From positions 124,001-188,000 of the forward strand of contig NZ_AFHG01000052.1 in the NCBI RefSeq assembly GCF_000214035.2: a DNA stretch of 64,000 nt, written 5' to 3'. This DNA is from Methyloversatilis universalis FAM5. Its GTDB lineage: Bacteria; Pseudomonadota; Gammaproteobacteria; Burkholderiales; Rhodocyclaceae. The translations under genes were made by a program, and so were the position numbers. Below are positions 23,863 to 32,389 of the stretch, one piece after another. The notes below the pieces were generated by a model, which was not told where the DNA came from, made no database searches, and was given only the letters and a program-made list of their open reading frames with translations. How positions within the stretch are numbered: the first letter of the stretch is position 1; the number at the start of each line of letters is the position of its first letter.

Positions 23863-25185
23863 TCAGTCGAGCACGATGTCCAGTTCCGTGGTGCTGATGA
23901 CGTCCTCGTCCGCGCGGCGACCGATGAGGCGGTACACCACGGTATCGCCCTTGCCCTTCAGATAGAGCGTCTGCGGCGGGTGGAAGTCGTAGCGGCTGCG
24001 CAGGCGCAGATAGGTGGCGGTGTCGACCTGCACCATGCCGGGCACGCCTTCGGTGGTGATGCGGCTGGCCAGATTGACGGTGTCGCCCCACAGGTCGTAG
24101 ATGAACTTTTTCTTGCCGACCACGCCGGCCACGACCGGACCGGTGCCGATGCCGATGCGCAGATCCAGCAGAACGCCGGTGCCGGTGGTCTGGTTGCGCA
24201 GCCAGTCGCGCATTTCCAGGGCCAGGTCCGCGATGGCGGCGGTGTAGTCGGCGTTGTCCGAATTCAGTCCGCCGGCCACCATGTAGGCGTCGCCGATGGT
24301 CTTGATCTTCTCGAGTCCGCGCGCTTCCGCCTGCTCGTCGAAGCGTGAGAACACGCGGTTCAGCATCGAGAACACCTGGGCTGGCGTCATGCCGGCCGCG
24401 ACCTGGGTGAAATTGACGATGTCGGCGAACATGACGCTGACGTCGGCGAAGCCGTCGGCGATGTTCTTCTCGTTTTCCTTGAGCCGGCGTGCGACCGGGC
24501 CGGGCAGGATGTTCAGCAGCAGCCGTTCCGATCGCGCCTGTTCCTGCTCCAGCAGCGCGTGAGCTTCCGCCAGCCGGCGGGCGATGATCTGCTTCTGCTC
24601 GATCGCGAAGCGCAGCAGCATGAACACGATGCTGGACACCGCCAGGAAGTTGAGCGCGAAGAACACGACGCTGGTTTCGACCGGTACCAGCGCGTTGCGG
24701 TAGGTTGCGGCGTCCGCCAGGTAGTAATCGAAGAAACCGGTCAGGGTCACCAGGAAGGCGTAGGCGAAGAACCAGGCCAGCGATTCGCGCGCACCGATGC
24801 ACAGGATGGCGCCGATCGGAGCCAGCAGCCCCCACAGCAGGATGCCGCTGGCGGTAATGAAATTGCCGATGGCCCATTGCGCGGCAAACGGTGCGAACAG
24901 GAACAGCCCGAGCTGGGTGACGCGGAAGCTTCTGAAATTGCCGCGGTAAAGAAAGAAGGCCAGATTGCCGGCCAGCAGCAGCTGGTAGACGAAGGGCAGT
25001 GTGGCCGACAGCCGCGGACCGAGGCTCCAGTAGACCGCCAGCCAGAGCGTCGACGCGACGCACACCAGGCCAGTCGCCAGCACCAGCAGTGACTTGTTCA
25101 GCCGCTCGTCCGCGCTGTCTTCGGGCCGGATGCCGCCGCTGCGCAGGCGGGCGAGCAACGAGACGGGGGCGGTGGAAGGGGTCAT
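23863..25185 (-). CDS. Membrane-bound class III adenylate cyclase
   Basis: 440 residues. About six membrane segments occupy roughly 30-195, a helical linker follows (197-225), then a class III catalytic domain. Metal-binding Asp255 (MFADIVNFT) and Asp299 (KTIGDAYMVAGG) are present. The base-selecting pair is Lys295 and Asp364 (YDLWGDTVN), which indicates ATP, not GTP. The transition-state residues Asn371 and Arg375 (NLASR) are also there, so the enzyme should be active. The start at 25185 overlaps the stop of the upstream pseudopilin gene (ATGA), so translation is coupled to the MSHA-type pilus operon. Confidence 0.9.
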   Translation of the reverse strand: MTPSTAPVSLLARLRSGGIRPEDSADERLNKSLLVLATGLVCVASTLWLAVYWSLGPRLSATLPFVYQLLLAGNLAFFLYRGNFRSFRVTQLGLFLFAPFAAQWAIGNFITASGILLWGLLAPIGAILCIGARESLAWFFAYAFLVTLTGFFDYYLADAATYRNALVPVETSVVFFALNFLAVSSIVFMLLRFAIEQKQIIARRLAEAHALLEQEQARSERLLLNILPGPVARRLKENEKNIADGFADVSVMFADIVNFTQVAAGMTPAQVFSMLNRVFSRFDEQAEARGLEKIKTIGDAYMVAGGLNSDNADYTAAIADLALEMRDWLRNQTTGTGVLLDLRIGIGTGPVVAGVVGKKKFIYDLWGDTVNLASRITTEGVPGMVQVDTATYLRLRSRYDFHPPQTLYLKGKGDTVVYRLIGRRADEDVISTTELDIVLD

Positions 25186-25895
25186 GGCAGCTGTCCTGCG
25201 GTGATCATGCGTCCGAACAGCACGAAGCGCGACTCCCATTCCACCATGTCGTCGAACTCGCCGCCTGCCGTGGCGCTGCTGGTGCTGCCTTCGCGGGCGT
25301 AGAGGCGGCGCGGTGCGGTGCCGTCCGGCTGCGAGCTGTTGGCGTCCTCGTCACTGTTGGTGGCCGAGTCGTCGGCCACCACGGTGCCGGCCGACGTGGT
25401 TGCACCCCGGCCGTTCTCGCCATGTGACCACAGCGCGAAAGCCACCGCCGACGTGGTGGCGGCGCTGACCTCGTTGCCCGCGGCGTCGCGCAGCCAGATC
25501 TGGATGTCGCCTGCGCTGTCCAGCCGGATGCGGTCGGCGGGCGCCTTCACCAGCGCCGGCGACACCATGTAGCCGATGCGATTGCCCCAGCCGTCGAGTC
25601 CGCGTACGCCCAGCGTGGTCCAGGGCAGCAGGCCACGGCTGGTGGTGCAGCTGCCGCCGCTGCGGCTCTGTTCCAGCCCGTCTGCGCTCGAAGCCGCCGG
25701 GCAGGGCAGCGAGCGGTTGGCCACCGCATAGGCAGTGACGGCTTCGCGTGCGGCCTGCAGCGCTTCGCGGGTTTCGGCGATGCGGGTGCGCAGCATGGCC
25801 ATCTGCAGCGCGCTGATGGCGCCGATGCTGAGCAGCGCGATGATGGTGAGTGCCACCGCGATTTCGATCAGCGTGAATCCTCGATGCTTTTTCAT
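25182..25895 (-). CDS. Type II/IV pseudopilin-like protein with prepilin signal
   Basis: 237 residues starting with a class III prepilin signal, KHRGFTLIEIAVALTII, to be cut after Gly6 leaving Phe at +1 and Glu at +5. A hydrophobic helix (about 8-30) leads to a globular part with PCPAAS and GLLPWTTLGVRGLDGWGNRIGY. The same PCP...LPW-TLG layout occurs in the neighbouring frameshifted gene, so the two are paralogues. The product is larger than a major pilin and is probably a minor or tip pseudopilin. It lies 2 bp after the preceding gene and overlaps the cyclase. Confidence 0.8.
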   Translation of the reverse strand: MKKHRGFTLIEIAVALTIIALLSIGAISALQMAMLRTRIAETREALQAAREAVTAYAVANRSLPCPAASSADGLEQSRSGGSCTTSRGLLPWTTLGVRGLDGWGNRIGYMVSPALVKAPADRIRLDSAGDIQIWLRDAAGNEVSAATTSAVAFALWSHGENGRGATTSAGTVVADDSATNSDEDANSSQPDGTAPRRLYAREGSTSSATAGGEFDDMVEWESRFVLFGRMITAGQLP

Positions 25896-25897
25896 GT

Positions 25898-26829
25898 TCA
25901 GGAACAGGGCAGGGCGCAGTCCGGCAGCACGGCCAGTGTGCGCGCGATGAGGCGACCGTCGCTCAGCGTGATGCGCGCGTCACTGCCCTGCATGCAAAGA
26001 CGGCTGCACCACTGGTTGCGTGTCCACCATTCGGCCACCGGCGTGCCGTCGGCGTTGCGGGTGCCGTCGTCGGGCACCGTCTGCGGTCGCAGCTCGGCCA
26101 GCACGCGGGTGCTGGCGGTGACGAACAGGCGGGGCGTATCGAGCGCGATCACCCGGTCGTTGAAACCGGCATCCGGCGGCAGGCTGACGGCGTTCAGGCC
26201 GCCGGTGTGCGGTCGGTCGGTGCCGGCGACCGCGACGTCTTCGAGGAACTGGCCGATGCTGCCACCGCGGCAGCCGGACACCGCGTCGGCCGCCCCGCGC
26301 AGTTGGCCCCCCTGCGCATGGCCTGGCGCGAATACCGCGGCCGCCAGCAGACGCCCGCTCGGTCCGGTGCTGCCGACCTCGACGATTTCGCCAGGTGTGG
26401 CCGGATTCAGCGCCGGCCGGTCCGGCGACGTGCCGCGGGTGCTGGTTGGGATGTTGTTGCTGTAGGTCGGGCTGCGCGCGTACCACAGACATTCGCCGCT
26501 GCCGTCCGTCGTTCGTCCGAGGCCCAGCGTGCGCCAGGGCAGGCGGCCGATGTGGCCGGCACAGCTGAAATCGGCCGCGCCGTCGTTGTCGAGGTCCGGG
26601 CAGGGCAGGGCGCCAGGCGAATTGGCCTGACTGCCTTCGCTGTTGCCGAGCGCGGCATAGCCGACCAGCGCGTCGCGGGCGCGCGCCAGTGCCCGTTCGG
26701 TGGCCAGCGTTTCGGCGACCCCCGGGGGGCCGACAGCGCGCGGCTCAGCGTGGTGAGCGCGAGCAGGCCGAGCAGCACCACGGCCAGGATGAGGGCGGCG
26801 CCCCGCTGGCGCTGCGGCATGCGTTTCAC
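25898..26829 (-). pseudogene. Pseudopilin/PilX-like minor pilin, frameshifted
   Basis: The first part starts at GTG 26829 (overlapping the previous stop as GTGA) and reads KRMPQRQRGAALILAVVLLG, a PilX-like prepilin N-terminus. The reading frame changes at a run of five C and six G (26719-26729). Downstream, another frame is open to 25898 and gives VAETLATERALARARDALVG, PCPDLDNDG and GRLPWRTLGLG, matching the adjacent pseudopilin. Adding one base to the run would restore one protein of about 310 residues. It may be a real inactivating frameshift, phase variation, a recoding site or a sequencing error. Confidence 0.75.
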
Positions 26830-27281
26830 CGCGACCGCCCCGGACGGATGTCGATGACCGGGCCTTCGGCGCTGGCGTGGCCGCCTTCCGAAATGGCGGC
26901 GCGTTCGCCCGGCTTCAGACGCAGCGTCCGTCCGTCCGCGCCCTGCAGCTGAAGTCCGCCGTGTTCCGCCCGGCCCGGCAGACGGGACAGCGCGTCGGCA
27001 TCCGCCGCCGTGCCATTGATGAACCAGGTGCTGCGGCCGGACGAGCGGGTGACCACGCCATCCAGTTTCAGGTCGCCCACGGTGCGGGGAATATCCTGAG
27101 CGGCGACCGTGGCATTGCGTCGGTCTTCCAGCCGGCTGCGTTCCTCCTCGCTGTAGAACAGGCGGCCCAGTCGTGCCGGCTGAGCGGGCGCAGTGACGGT
27201 CGTGCCCGCGGCCGCCGGCATCTCTGCGCCGGCACCTGCGCAGAACAGCCCGAGTGCGCACGCGATCGAGAGGCGCTTCAT
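26826..27281 (-). CDS. MshK-like periplasmic pilus biogenesis protein
   Basis: 151 residues with a signal peptide (1-19, ending AGA). A conserved-looking motif LGRLFYSEEERSRLEDRR follows, then a beta-rich part with GVVTRSSGRSTWFINGT and ending in IDIRPGRSR. The RLF/Y-S-x-E-x-R-x-x-L-x-x-R motif plus 'V-x-R-S-x-G-x-x-T-x-W-x-N-G' is seen in MshK-like proteins encoded between MshJ and pilin genes. Position in the operon supports this. It probably belongs to the periplasmic part of the assembly machine. It overlaps the upstream gene by 4 bases. Confidence 0.65.
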   Translation of the reverse strand: MKRLSIACALGLFCAGAGAEMPAAAGTTVTAPAQPARLGRLFYSEEERSRLEDRRNATVAAQDIPRTVGDLKLDGVVTRSSGRSTWFINGTAADADALSRLPGRAEHGGLQLQGADGRTLRLKPGERAAISEGGHASAEGPVIDIRPGRSR

Positions 27282-27880
27282 GCCGGACCTCCGCTGCGGG
27301 GCCTGAAGGTGATCCAGTCCAGCAGGCAGTCCGCATTCAGCTGTTCACCGCCCGGCGCTGCGGTGGCGGCGCGGCTGAGGGTGCATTCGCGTACCCGCAC
27401 CAGGGCCGAAGCGTGCCGCACCAGATCGTCCAGCAGAGCCACCAGCTGACCTTCGTGCAGCAGCGGCATGCGGATGCGCAGCGCGCTGCTGGTTGCCTCG
27501 AGCTGGCCGGTGTCCGCCGGTGCCAGCGCCGGGTCCAGCGGGCGCTGCGGCGAGAATTCGTAATCGACCGCACCGAGCCCGTGGCGGGCGCGCGCGTCGC
27601 GGATCAGCTCGACCCAGGCCAGACGCTGTTCCGGTCCGACCGCACCGCGCTCGACCAGATGGCGGAAGCGGTCGATCTTGGCGGCGATTTCGGCTTCTTC
27701 CGCCCGCGCCGCCGACAGCGCGCGCTGCGCCGCATCGCGGCCCGACTGGGCCTGGGCGTGCGACTGGCGCACTTCGGTCGCCAGTTCGTTGCTGGCCCAG
27801 ATGGCCGCGCCACCGGCCAGCGCCATCGCGAGCGCGAGCAGTGCGCTGCCGCCGGCCTTGCGCAGGTCTTCGCGCTTCAT
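27278..27880 (-). CDS. PilO/MshJ-like inner-membrane pilus assembly protein
   Basis: 200 residues: a single membrane helix near the N-terminus (about 11-30), a coiled-coil stretch (about 35-75), then an alpha/beta periplasmic domain ending WITFRPRSGGPA. This is the layout of PilO, GspM and MshJ proteins, which link the cytoplasmic ATPase platform to the secretin. The start at 27880 overlaps the stop of the MshI-like gene (ATGA); a longer open frame upstream in the track of this strand is unsupported. The assignment rests on topology and gene order. Confidence 0.6.
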   Translation of the reverse strand: MKREDLRKAGGSALLALAMALAGGAAIWASNELATEVRQSHAQAQSGRDAAQRALSAARAEEAEIAAKIDRFRHLVERGAVGPEQRLAWVELIRDARARHGLGAVDYEFSPQRPLDPALAPADTGQLEATSSALRIRMPLLHEGQLVALLDDLVRHASALVRVRECTLSRAATAAPGGEQLNADCLLDWITFRPRSGGPA

Positions 27881-29433
27881 GACGGGTTCACCGTCCGGCT
27901 GATGCGCAGCGAGAACGGCGGCGGGCTGCCGGCGTCGAGCTGTTCTGCGCGGGTGCCGCCGCGCAGCACCTGACCGGATTCCAGATCGAAGGGCTGCCGC
28001 AGCACCTGCACCTGCACCCCCGGGCGGGCGCGCAGCAGGGCGCCCAGGGTATCCACCACCTCCAGCGCGCGTCGCTGCTGGCTGCCGAATTCCTGCGGCA
28101 GATGCGCCTGCATCACCAGGTCTGCCCGCATGCCGCCACCGTTGCCGGCCCCGGCGGTCACCCCGCCGACCGCGGACGCACCGTTGCCGCCGGCCTCGCT
28201 CACCATGCGCCACTCGAGGCGGTCCAGCGCCACCTGCGGTACCTGGTCCAGCACCTGGCCGAGATCGGCCAGCAGCGTAACGGGCTGCGCGCTGCGCTGT
28301 TCGATCTGCAGGCTGCGCTCGTGCACCGCGCGCAGCGTGTCCAGCGGCACCGGGGTCGGGGGCAGCCGCTGGATGATGTCATGTCGCTGACGCTGGGCGC
28401 GCAGCGTGTCGTCGGCGAGGCGCTGCGTGTCCTGCCGCAGTTCCAGGCTGTCGAGCGCGCTGTGGGTGGCGTACAGCAGACAGGCGGCGAGGGCCACCGA
28501 GCCTGCGGCGCGCAGTGCGAAACGGGTGAGCCAGATGCGGTGGAAGCGCCGTTCGGCGGCGGGCGCGAACTGTTCGGCCGGCGTGCGCCGCATCAGTGCC
28601 TGCACGAACAGCGTTTCGCTGTCGGCATCCGGCGGAGCGGGACGCAGGCCAAGACGGGCGGCGGTCTGGCTGCTGTCTATCAGTTCGAAACGCAGCGCGT
28701 CGTTCGAACGGCAGGCCAGTGCGAAATCATCCACCCGTGCCGGCGGTACCAGCACCCGTACCGTGAGCGGCTCGCTGCGCGAAATCAGACGCTGGCCGAG
28801 CAGATAGGGATGCAGCCGGCGTGCCTCTTCGGCGCAGGCGCGCGGCAGGTCGTTGCTGGACAGCGCGGTCAGCGGCGTCAGACGGGAGAAGCGCAGCCGG
28901 CCGCCTTCGAAGAAGCTCTGCCGCACGCCGGCCGGGCTGATGCCCAGCAGCAGGGTCTGCCCTTCGGTCAGGCGCAGGCGCTCGAGTATCGTTTCGCCCG
29001 CCAGCGGCAGGCTGTGGATGCCGCTCAGCGCGACTTCGGCGGTACGCAGCGCGTTCAGCCAGGGCTCCAGCACCGCCGGCCGGGTCAGTGCGCAGAACAG
29101 CATCTGTTCGTCGCGCCGGCCGGTGCGCTGGCGGCCCAGCGAGCGGGCGCAGGTGTAGGGCGTGCCGAAGAAGTGCTGCGCGAGCTTGCGGCGGATCAGC
29201 GCGGCCCGGTCGGCACCGGTCACGTAGGGCACGTTCTCGGCGACGAAGGCCTCGTCCACCAGGTCGCACAGCATCAGGTAGAGGCTGTCGCGACGCTGGC
29301 GCAGGAATTCGGCGAACTGCGCATGGCCGTCGGCGTCGTTGGCGAAGCGCGCGCGCAGCGTCACCTCGCCGGCGCGCCATCCGTAGGCGGCCAGGTGGGT
29401 GGCATCGACATAGAGGACGTGGCGGCGCGGCAT
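27877..29433 (-). CDS. MshI-like pilus assembly protein (PilM/PilN-like)
   Basis: 518 residues. The cytoplasmic N-terminal part (1-300) starts PRRHVLYVDATHLAAYGW and carries a PilM-like actin-fold arrangement (LLLGISPAGVRQSFFEGG). A membrane helix (about 330-350) and a coiled coil then lead to a periplasmic PilN-like domain. This fusion-like arrangement matches MshI and GspL-type proteins. The start overlaps the mshG stop by one base (TGATG). It should anchor the assembly ATPase to the envelope complex. Confidence 0.65.
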   Translation of the reverse strand: MPRRHVLYVDATHLAAYGWRAGEVTLRARFANDADGHAQFAEFLRQRRDSLYLMLCDLVDEAFVAENVPYVTGADRAALIRRKLAQHFFGTPYTCARSLGRQRTGRRDEQMLFCALTRPAVLEPWLNALRTAEVALSGIHSLPLAGETILERLRLTEGQTLLLGISPAGVRQSFFEGGRLRFSRLTPLTALSSNDLPRACAEEARRLHPYLLGQRLISRSEPLTVRVLVPPARVDDFALACRSNDALRFELIDSSQTAARLGLRPAPPDADSETLFVQALMRRTPAEQFAPAAERRFHRIWLTRFALRAAGSVALAACLLYATHSALDSLELRQDTQRLADDTLRAQRQRHDIIQRLPPTPVPLDTLRAVHERSLQIEQRSAQPVTLLADLGQVLDQVPQVALDRLEWRMVSEAGGNGASAVGGVTAGAGNGGGMRADLVMQAHLPQEFGSQQRRALEVVDTLGALLRARPGVQVQVLRQPFDLESGQVLRGGTRAEQLDAGSPPPFSLRISRTVNPS

Positions 29434-30635
29434 CAGATCCTCAGTTTGGTCAGCATGTCGTACACCGGGCCGAGCACCGCGAAGGCCACGCTCATCAGCA
29501 GCAGGCCCAGCACCAGCGTGAGCGCCGGCTCCATCGCCGCCTGCGCGCGGGCGATCGATTCGCGCACGTCGCGGGTGTAGAAGTAGGACACCTCGCGCAG
29601 TGCGCGGTCGAGTGCGCCGGTGCTTTCGCCGACCCGCAGCATGCGCACCACCAGCGGCGGAAACAGGCCCACGCTCTGGAAGGCGGCGGTCACGTTCTGA
29701 CCCTGACCGATCAGCAGGCCGGCGCGCATCAGCGCGTCGCGTACCGCCGCGTTGCCGACCACGTCTTCCGAGGTGCGCACCGCGTCGATGATGGGAATGC
29801 CGGCGCCATACATCATCGCGAACATGCTGGCGAAGCGCGACAGCACCACCTTGTGCAGGATGGGCCCGATCACCGGCAGGTTGAGCTTGATCCAGTCCAG
29901 GCGCTGGCGCAGCGCCGGGTTGACGCGCAGGGCGGTGGCCGCGCCGATGCCTGCGGCCACGACGAGCACGATGAGTGCCGGCCACCAGGCCTGAAGGAAT
30001 TCGGAGGTACCCATCAGGATGCGGGTCTGCAGCGGCAGTTCCAGCCCGGTGTTGCGGAAGAAGCGGGCGAGGTCGGGCACCACCACCAGCATGAGCACCG
30101 CGATCACGAACAGCAGGAAGCTGCCGACGATGGCCGGATAGGTGAGCAGGCGGCGCGTCTGCGACACCAGTTCGTCCTCCCACTTGAAGGCCTCGACCTG
30201 TTCGCGCAGCACTTCCGGCAGGTTGCCGGTCAGTTCGCCGGCGCGCACCAGCGCGCAGAACACCTTGCTGAAGGCCGCCGGGTGTTCCGCCATGGCCTGC
30301 GACAGCGATCGGCCGCCCTCGATGCTTTCGACCAGCGAGGCGACGATTTCCCGCATGCGCGGGTGGTCGGTCGAATCGCGCAGGTCGGTCAGCGCCTCGA
30401 TCAGCGGCACGCCGGACCGCACCAGCTGTTCCAGATGGAAGCTGAAATTGATCAGTTCGATGCGCGGCAGGCTGTGGCCGAACAGCGGCTGCGCGTGCTT
30501 CATCGGCTGGCCGTTGATGAAGTCCAGCTGCATGCGCTTGAGGCGCATTTCGAGGTCGACCAGATTGGCCGCGTCCATGCGGCCGAACACCATGCGGCCC
30601 TGCGCGTTCATCGCCTTGTACGAAAAGATGGCCAC
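29433..30635 (-). CDS. mshG: Inner-membrane platform protein, GspF/PilC family (MshG)
   Basis: 400-residue polytopic protein with the duplicated GspF domain. The first copy contains SFHLEQLVRSGVPLIEALTDL (split here as FHLEQLVRSG and PLIEAL, about 70-90) and the second FASMFAMMYGAGIPIIDA (about 270-290); three membrane helices are visible. GTG at 30635 is chosen because it gives the family N-terminus VAIFSYKAMNAQGR and lies 3 bases after the upstream stop; the next ATG would lose this conserved start. It couples ATP hydrolysis by MshE to pilin assembly. Confidence 0.88.
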   Translation of the reverse strand: MAIFSYKAMNAQGRMVFGRMDAANLVDLEMRLKRMQLDFINGQPMKHAQPLFGHSLPRIELINFSFHLEQLVRSGVPLIEALTDLRDSTDHPRMREIVASLVESIEGGRSLSQAMAEHPAAFSKVFCALVRAGELTGNLPEVLREQVEAFKWEDELVSQTRRLLTYPAIVGSFLLFVIAVLMLVVVPDLARFFRNTGLELPLQTRILMGTSEFLQAWWPALIVLVVAAGIGAATALRVNPALRQRLDWIKLNLPVIGPILHKVVLSRFASMFAMMYGAGIPIIDAVRTSEDVVGNAAVRDALMRAGLLIGQGQNVTAAFQSVGLFPPLVVRMLRVGESTGALDRALREVSYFYTRDVRESIARAQAAMEPALTLVLGLLLMSVAFAVLGPVYDMLTKLRI

Positions 30636-30637
30636 CG

Positions 30638-32389
30638 CTATCTCGCGTACCAGTCGGGTCCGCCCTGGCTCATGCGCTCGGTCAGGTCGACCACGCGCGC
30701 CAGTTCTTCCAGCGAGGTCGCGCCCTCGAGCACGCGCCGCAGGCCGTCCTCGGCCAGCGTGCGGAAGCCCTTGGCGCGGGCGGCGTTGCGCAGTTCGCGC
30801 GCGGTGGCGCGGCGGGCCACCAGCTCGTCGAGGTCGGAATCCATGCGCAGCAGTTCCATCACCGCCAGCCGGCCACGGTAGCCGGTGAATTCGCAGGCCG
30901 GGCAGCCGACCGCGTCGTGGATGTCCGGCGGCGTGCCTTCCCGCACGCCCAGCAGATGCACTTCGTGCGGCTCGGCCGGCCGGGCGCGGCGGCAGTACAC
31001 GCACAGCCGGCGCAGCAGGCGCTGCGCGATCACGCCGATGATGTTGCCGGCCATGATGTCCGGCAGGATGCCGATGTCCAGCAGGCGCGGAATCGCGCCC
31101 AGCGCGGAATTGGTGTGCAGCGTCGAATACACCTGGTGGCCGGTCATCGCCGCGCGGAAGGCCATTTCGGCGGTGTCGGCGTCGCGGATTTCACCGACCA
31201 GGATGATGTCCGGATCCTGCCGCATCATCGAGCGCACGCCGTTGGCGAAATCGAGCTTGACCGACTCGGCGACCGAGGTCTGGCGGATCAGCGCCATCGG
31301 GTATTCGACCGGGTCCTCCAGCGTCATGATGTTCACGCCTTCGGTGTTGATGTGGTTCAGCACCGAATACAGCGTGGTGGTCTTGCCGCTGCCGGTCGGA
31401 CCGGTGGCGAGGATGATGCCTTCCGGCCGCGCGATCATCAGTTTCAGCTGGTCGAGCTGCGCGTCGGCCAGCCCGAGACCGTCGAGCGGCACGATGCCGC
31501 GTGCGCGGTCGAGAATGCGCAGCACGATGTTTTCGCCGTGCAGCGTGGGCTGCGACGACACCCGGAAGTCGACCGGCCGGCCGCTGATGGTGAGCGAAAT
31601 GCGACCGTCCTGCGGCGCACGCATTTCGGCGATGTTCATGCCGGCCATCACCTTGATGCGCACCGCCATCGCCGGCCAGTAGGAGCGGTGCAGCGAGCGG
31701 ATCTGCCTCAGCAGGCCGTCGATGCGGTAGCGCACCCGCAGGAAGCCGGCTTCCGGCTCGAAGTGGATGTCGGACGCTTCGCGCTTGACCGCGTCAGTCA
31801 GCAGCGCGTCGATCAGCCGCACCACCGGCTGGCTGTATTCGTCGGCCGAGGCGGCCAGCGCACGGTAGTCGACCTCGCCGGTCTCCAGCTCGGTGAGAAT
31901 GCCCTCGATCGACAGTTCGTGCCCGTAGGCCTGGTCGATCGCGTGCGCCAGTTCGGTTTCGCCGGCCAGCACCGTATCCAGCTCGATGCCTTCCGGCAGC
32001 AGCGCACGCAGCTGGTCGAGCGCGACGATGTCGTTCACGTCCGACACCGCCACCGTGAGGCGGCGGGCGTTGGCCGCGTAGTTCAGCGGCAGCAGGCGGT
32101 GGCGCTTGGCCAGTGCCTGCGGCACCAGGCGCAGTGCGTCCGGGTCGATCAGCGCGTGGGCGAGATCCACCGTGCGCTTGCCCAGCGTGACGCCGAGCGC
32201 GTCGCGCAGCGTGGCTTCGCTGACGAAGCCGAGCTGCACCAGCAGCCGGCCCATGGGCAGGTTCTGCCGCTGCTGCTCCTGCAGCGCGATGCGCAGCTGG
32301 TCTTCCGATATCAGGCCCTGCGACAGCAGCAGCTGACCCAGCGGCTTGTGCGGCCGCGTGCCCGGGGCGTTCATGGTTTCACCGGCCAT
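30638..32389 (-). CDS. mshE: Pilus/type II secretion assembly ATPase, GspE/PilB family (MshE)
   Basis: 583-residue hexameric motor. The N-terminal MshEN-type domain (about 15-150), which in MshE binds c-di-GMP, starts LGQLLLSQGLISEDQL. The ATPase part has Walker A GPTGSGKTTTLYS (about 330), the Asp box LEDPVEYP, Walker B DPDIILVGEIRD and the metal-binding cysteines CVYC...CPAC near the C-terminus. Start choice is uncertain: ATG 32389 overlaps the previous gene by 11 bases, and ATG 32374 (MNAPGTRPHK) is also possible. No retraction ATPase (PilT) is encoded nearby. Confidence 0.93.
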   Translation of the reverse strand: MAGETMNAPGTRPHKPLGQLLLSQGLISEDQLRIALQEQQRQNLPMGRLLVQLGFVSEATLRDALGVTLGKRTVDLAHALIDPDALRLVPQALAKRHRLLPLNYAANARRLTVAVSDVNDIVALDQLRALLPEGIELDTVLAGETELAHAIDQAYGHELSIEGILTELETGEVDYRALAASADEYSQPVVRLIDALLTDAVKREASDIHFEPEAGFLRVRYRIDGLLRQIRSLHRSYWPAMAVRIKVMAGMNIAEMRAPQDGRISLTISGRPVDFRVSSQPTLHGENIVLRILDRARGIVPLDGLGLADAQLDQLKLMIARPEGIILATGPTGSGKTTTLYSVLNHINTEGVNIMTLEDPVEYPMALIRQTSVAESVKLDFANGVRSMMRQDPDIILVGEIRDADTAEMAFRAAMTGHQVYSTLHTNSALGAIPRLLDIGILPDIMAGNIIGVIAQRLLRRLCVYCRRARPAEPHEVHLLGVREGTPPDIHDAVGCPACEFTGYRGRLAVMELLRMDSDLDELVARRATARELRNAARAKGFRTLAEDGLRRVLEGATSLEELARVVDLTERMSQGGPDWYAR

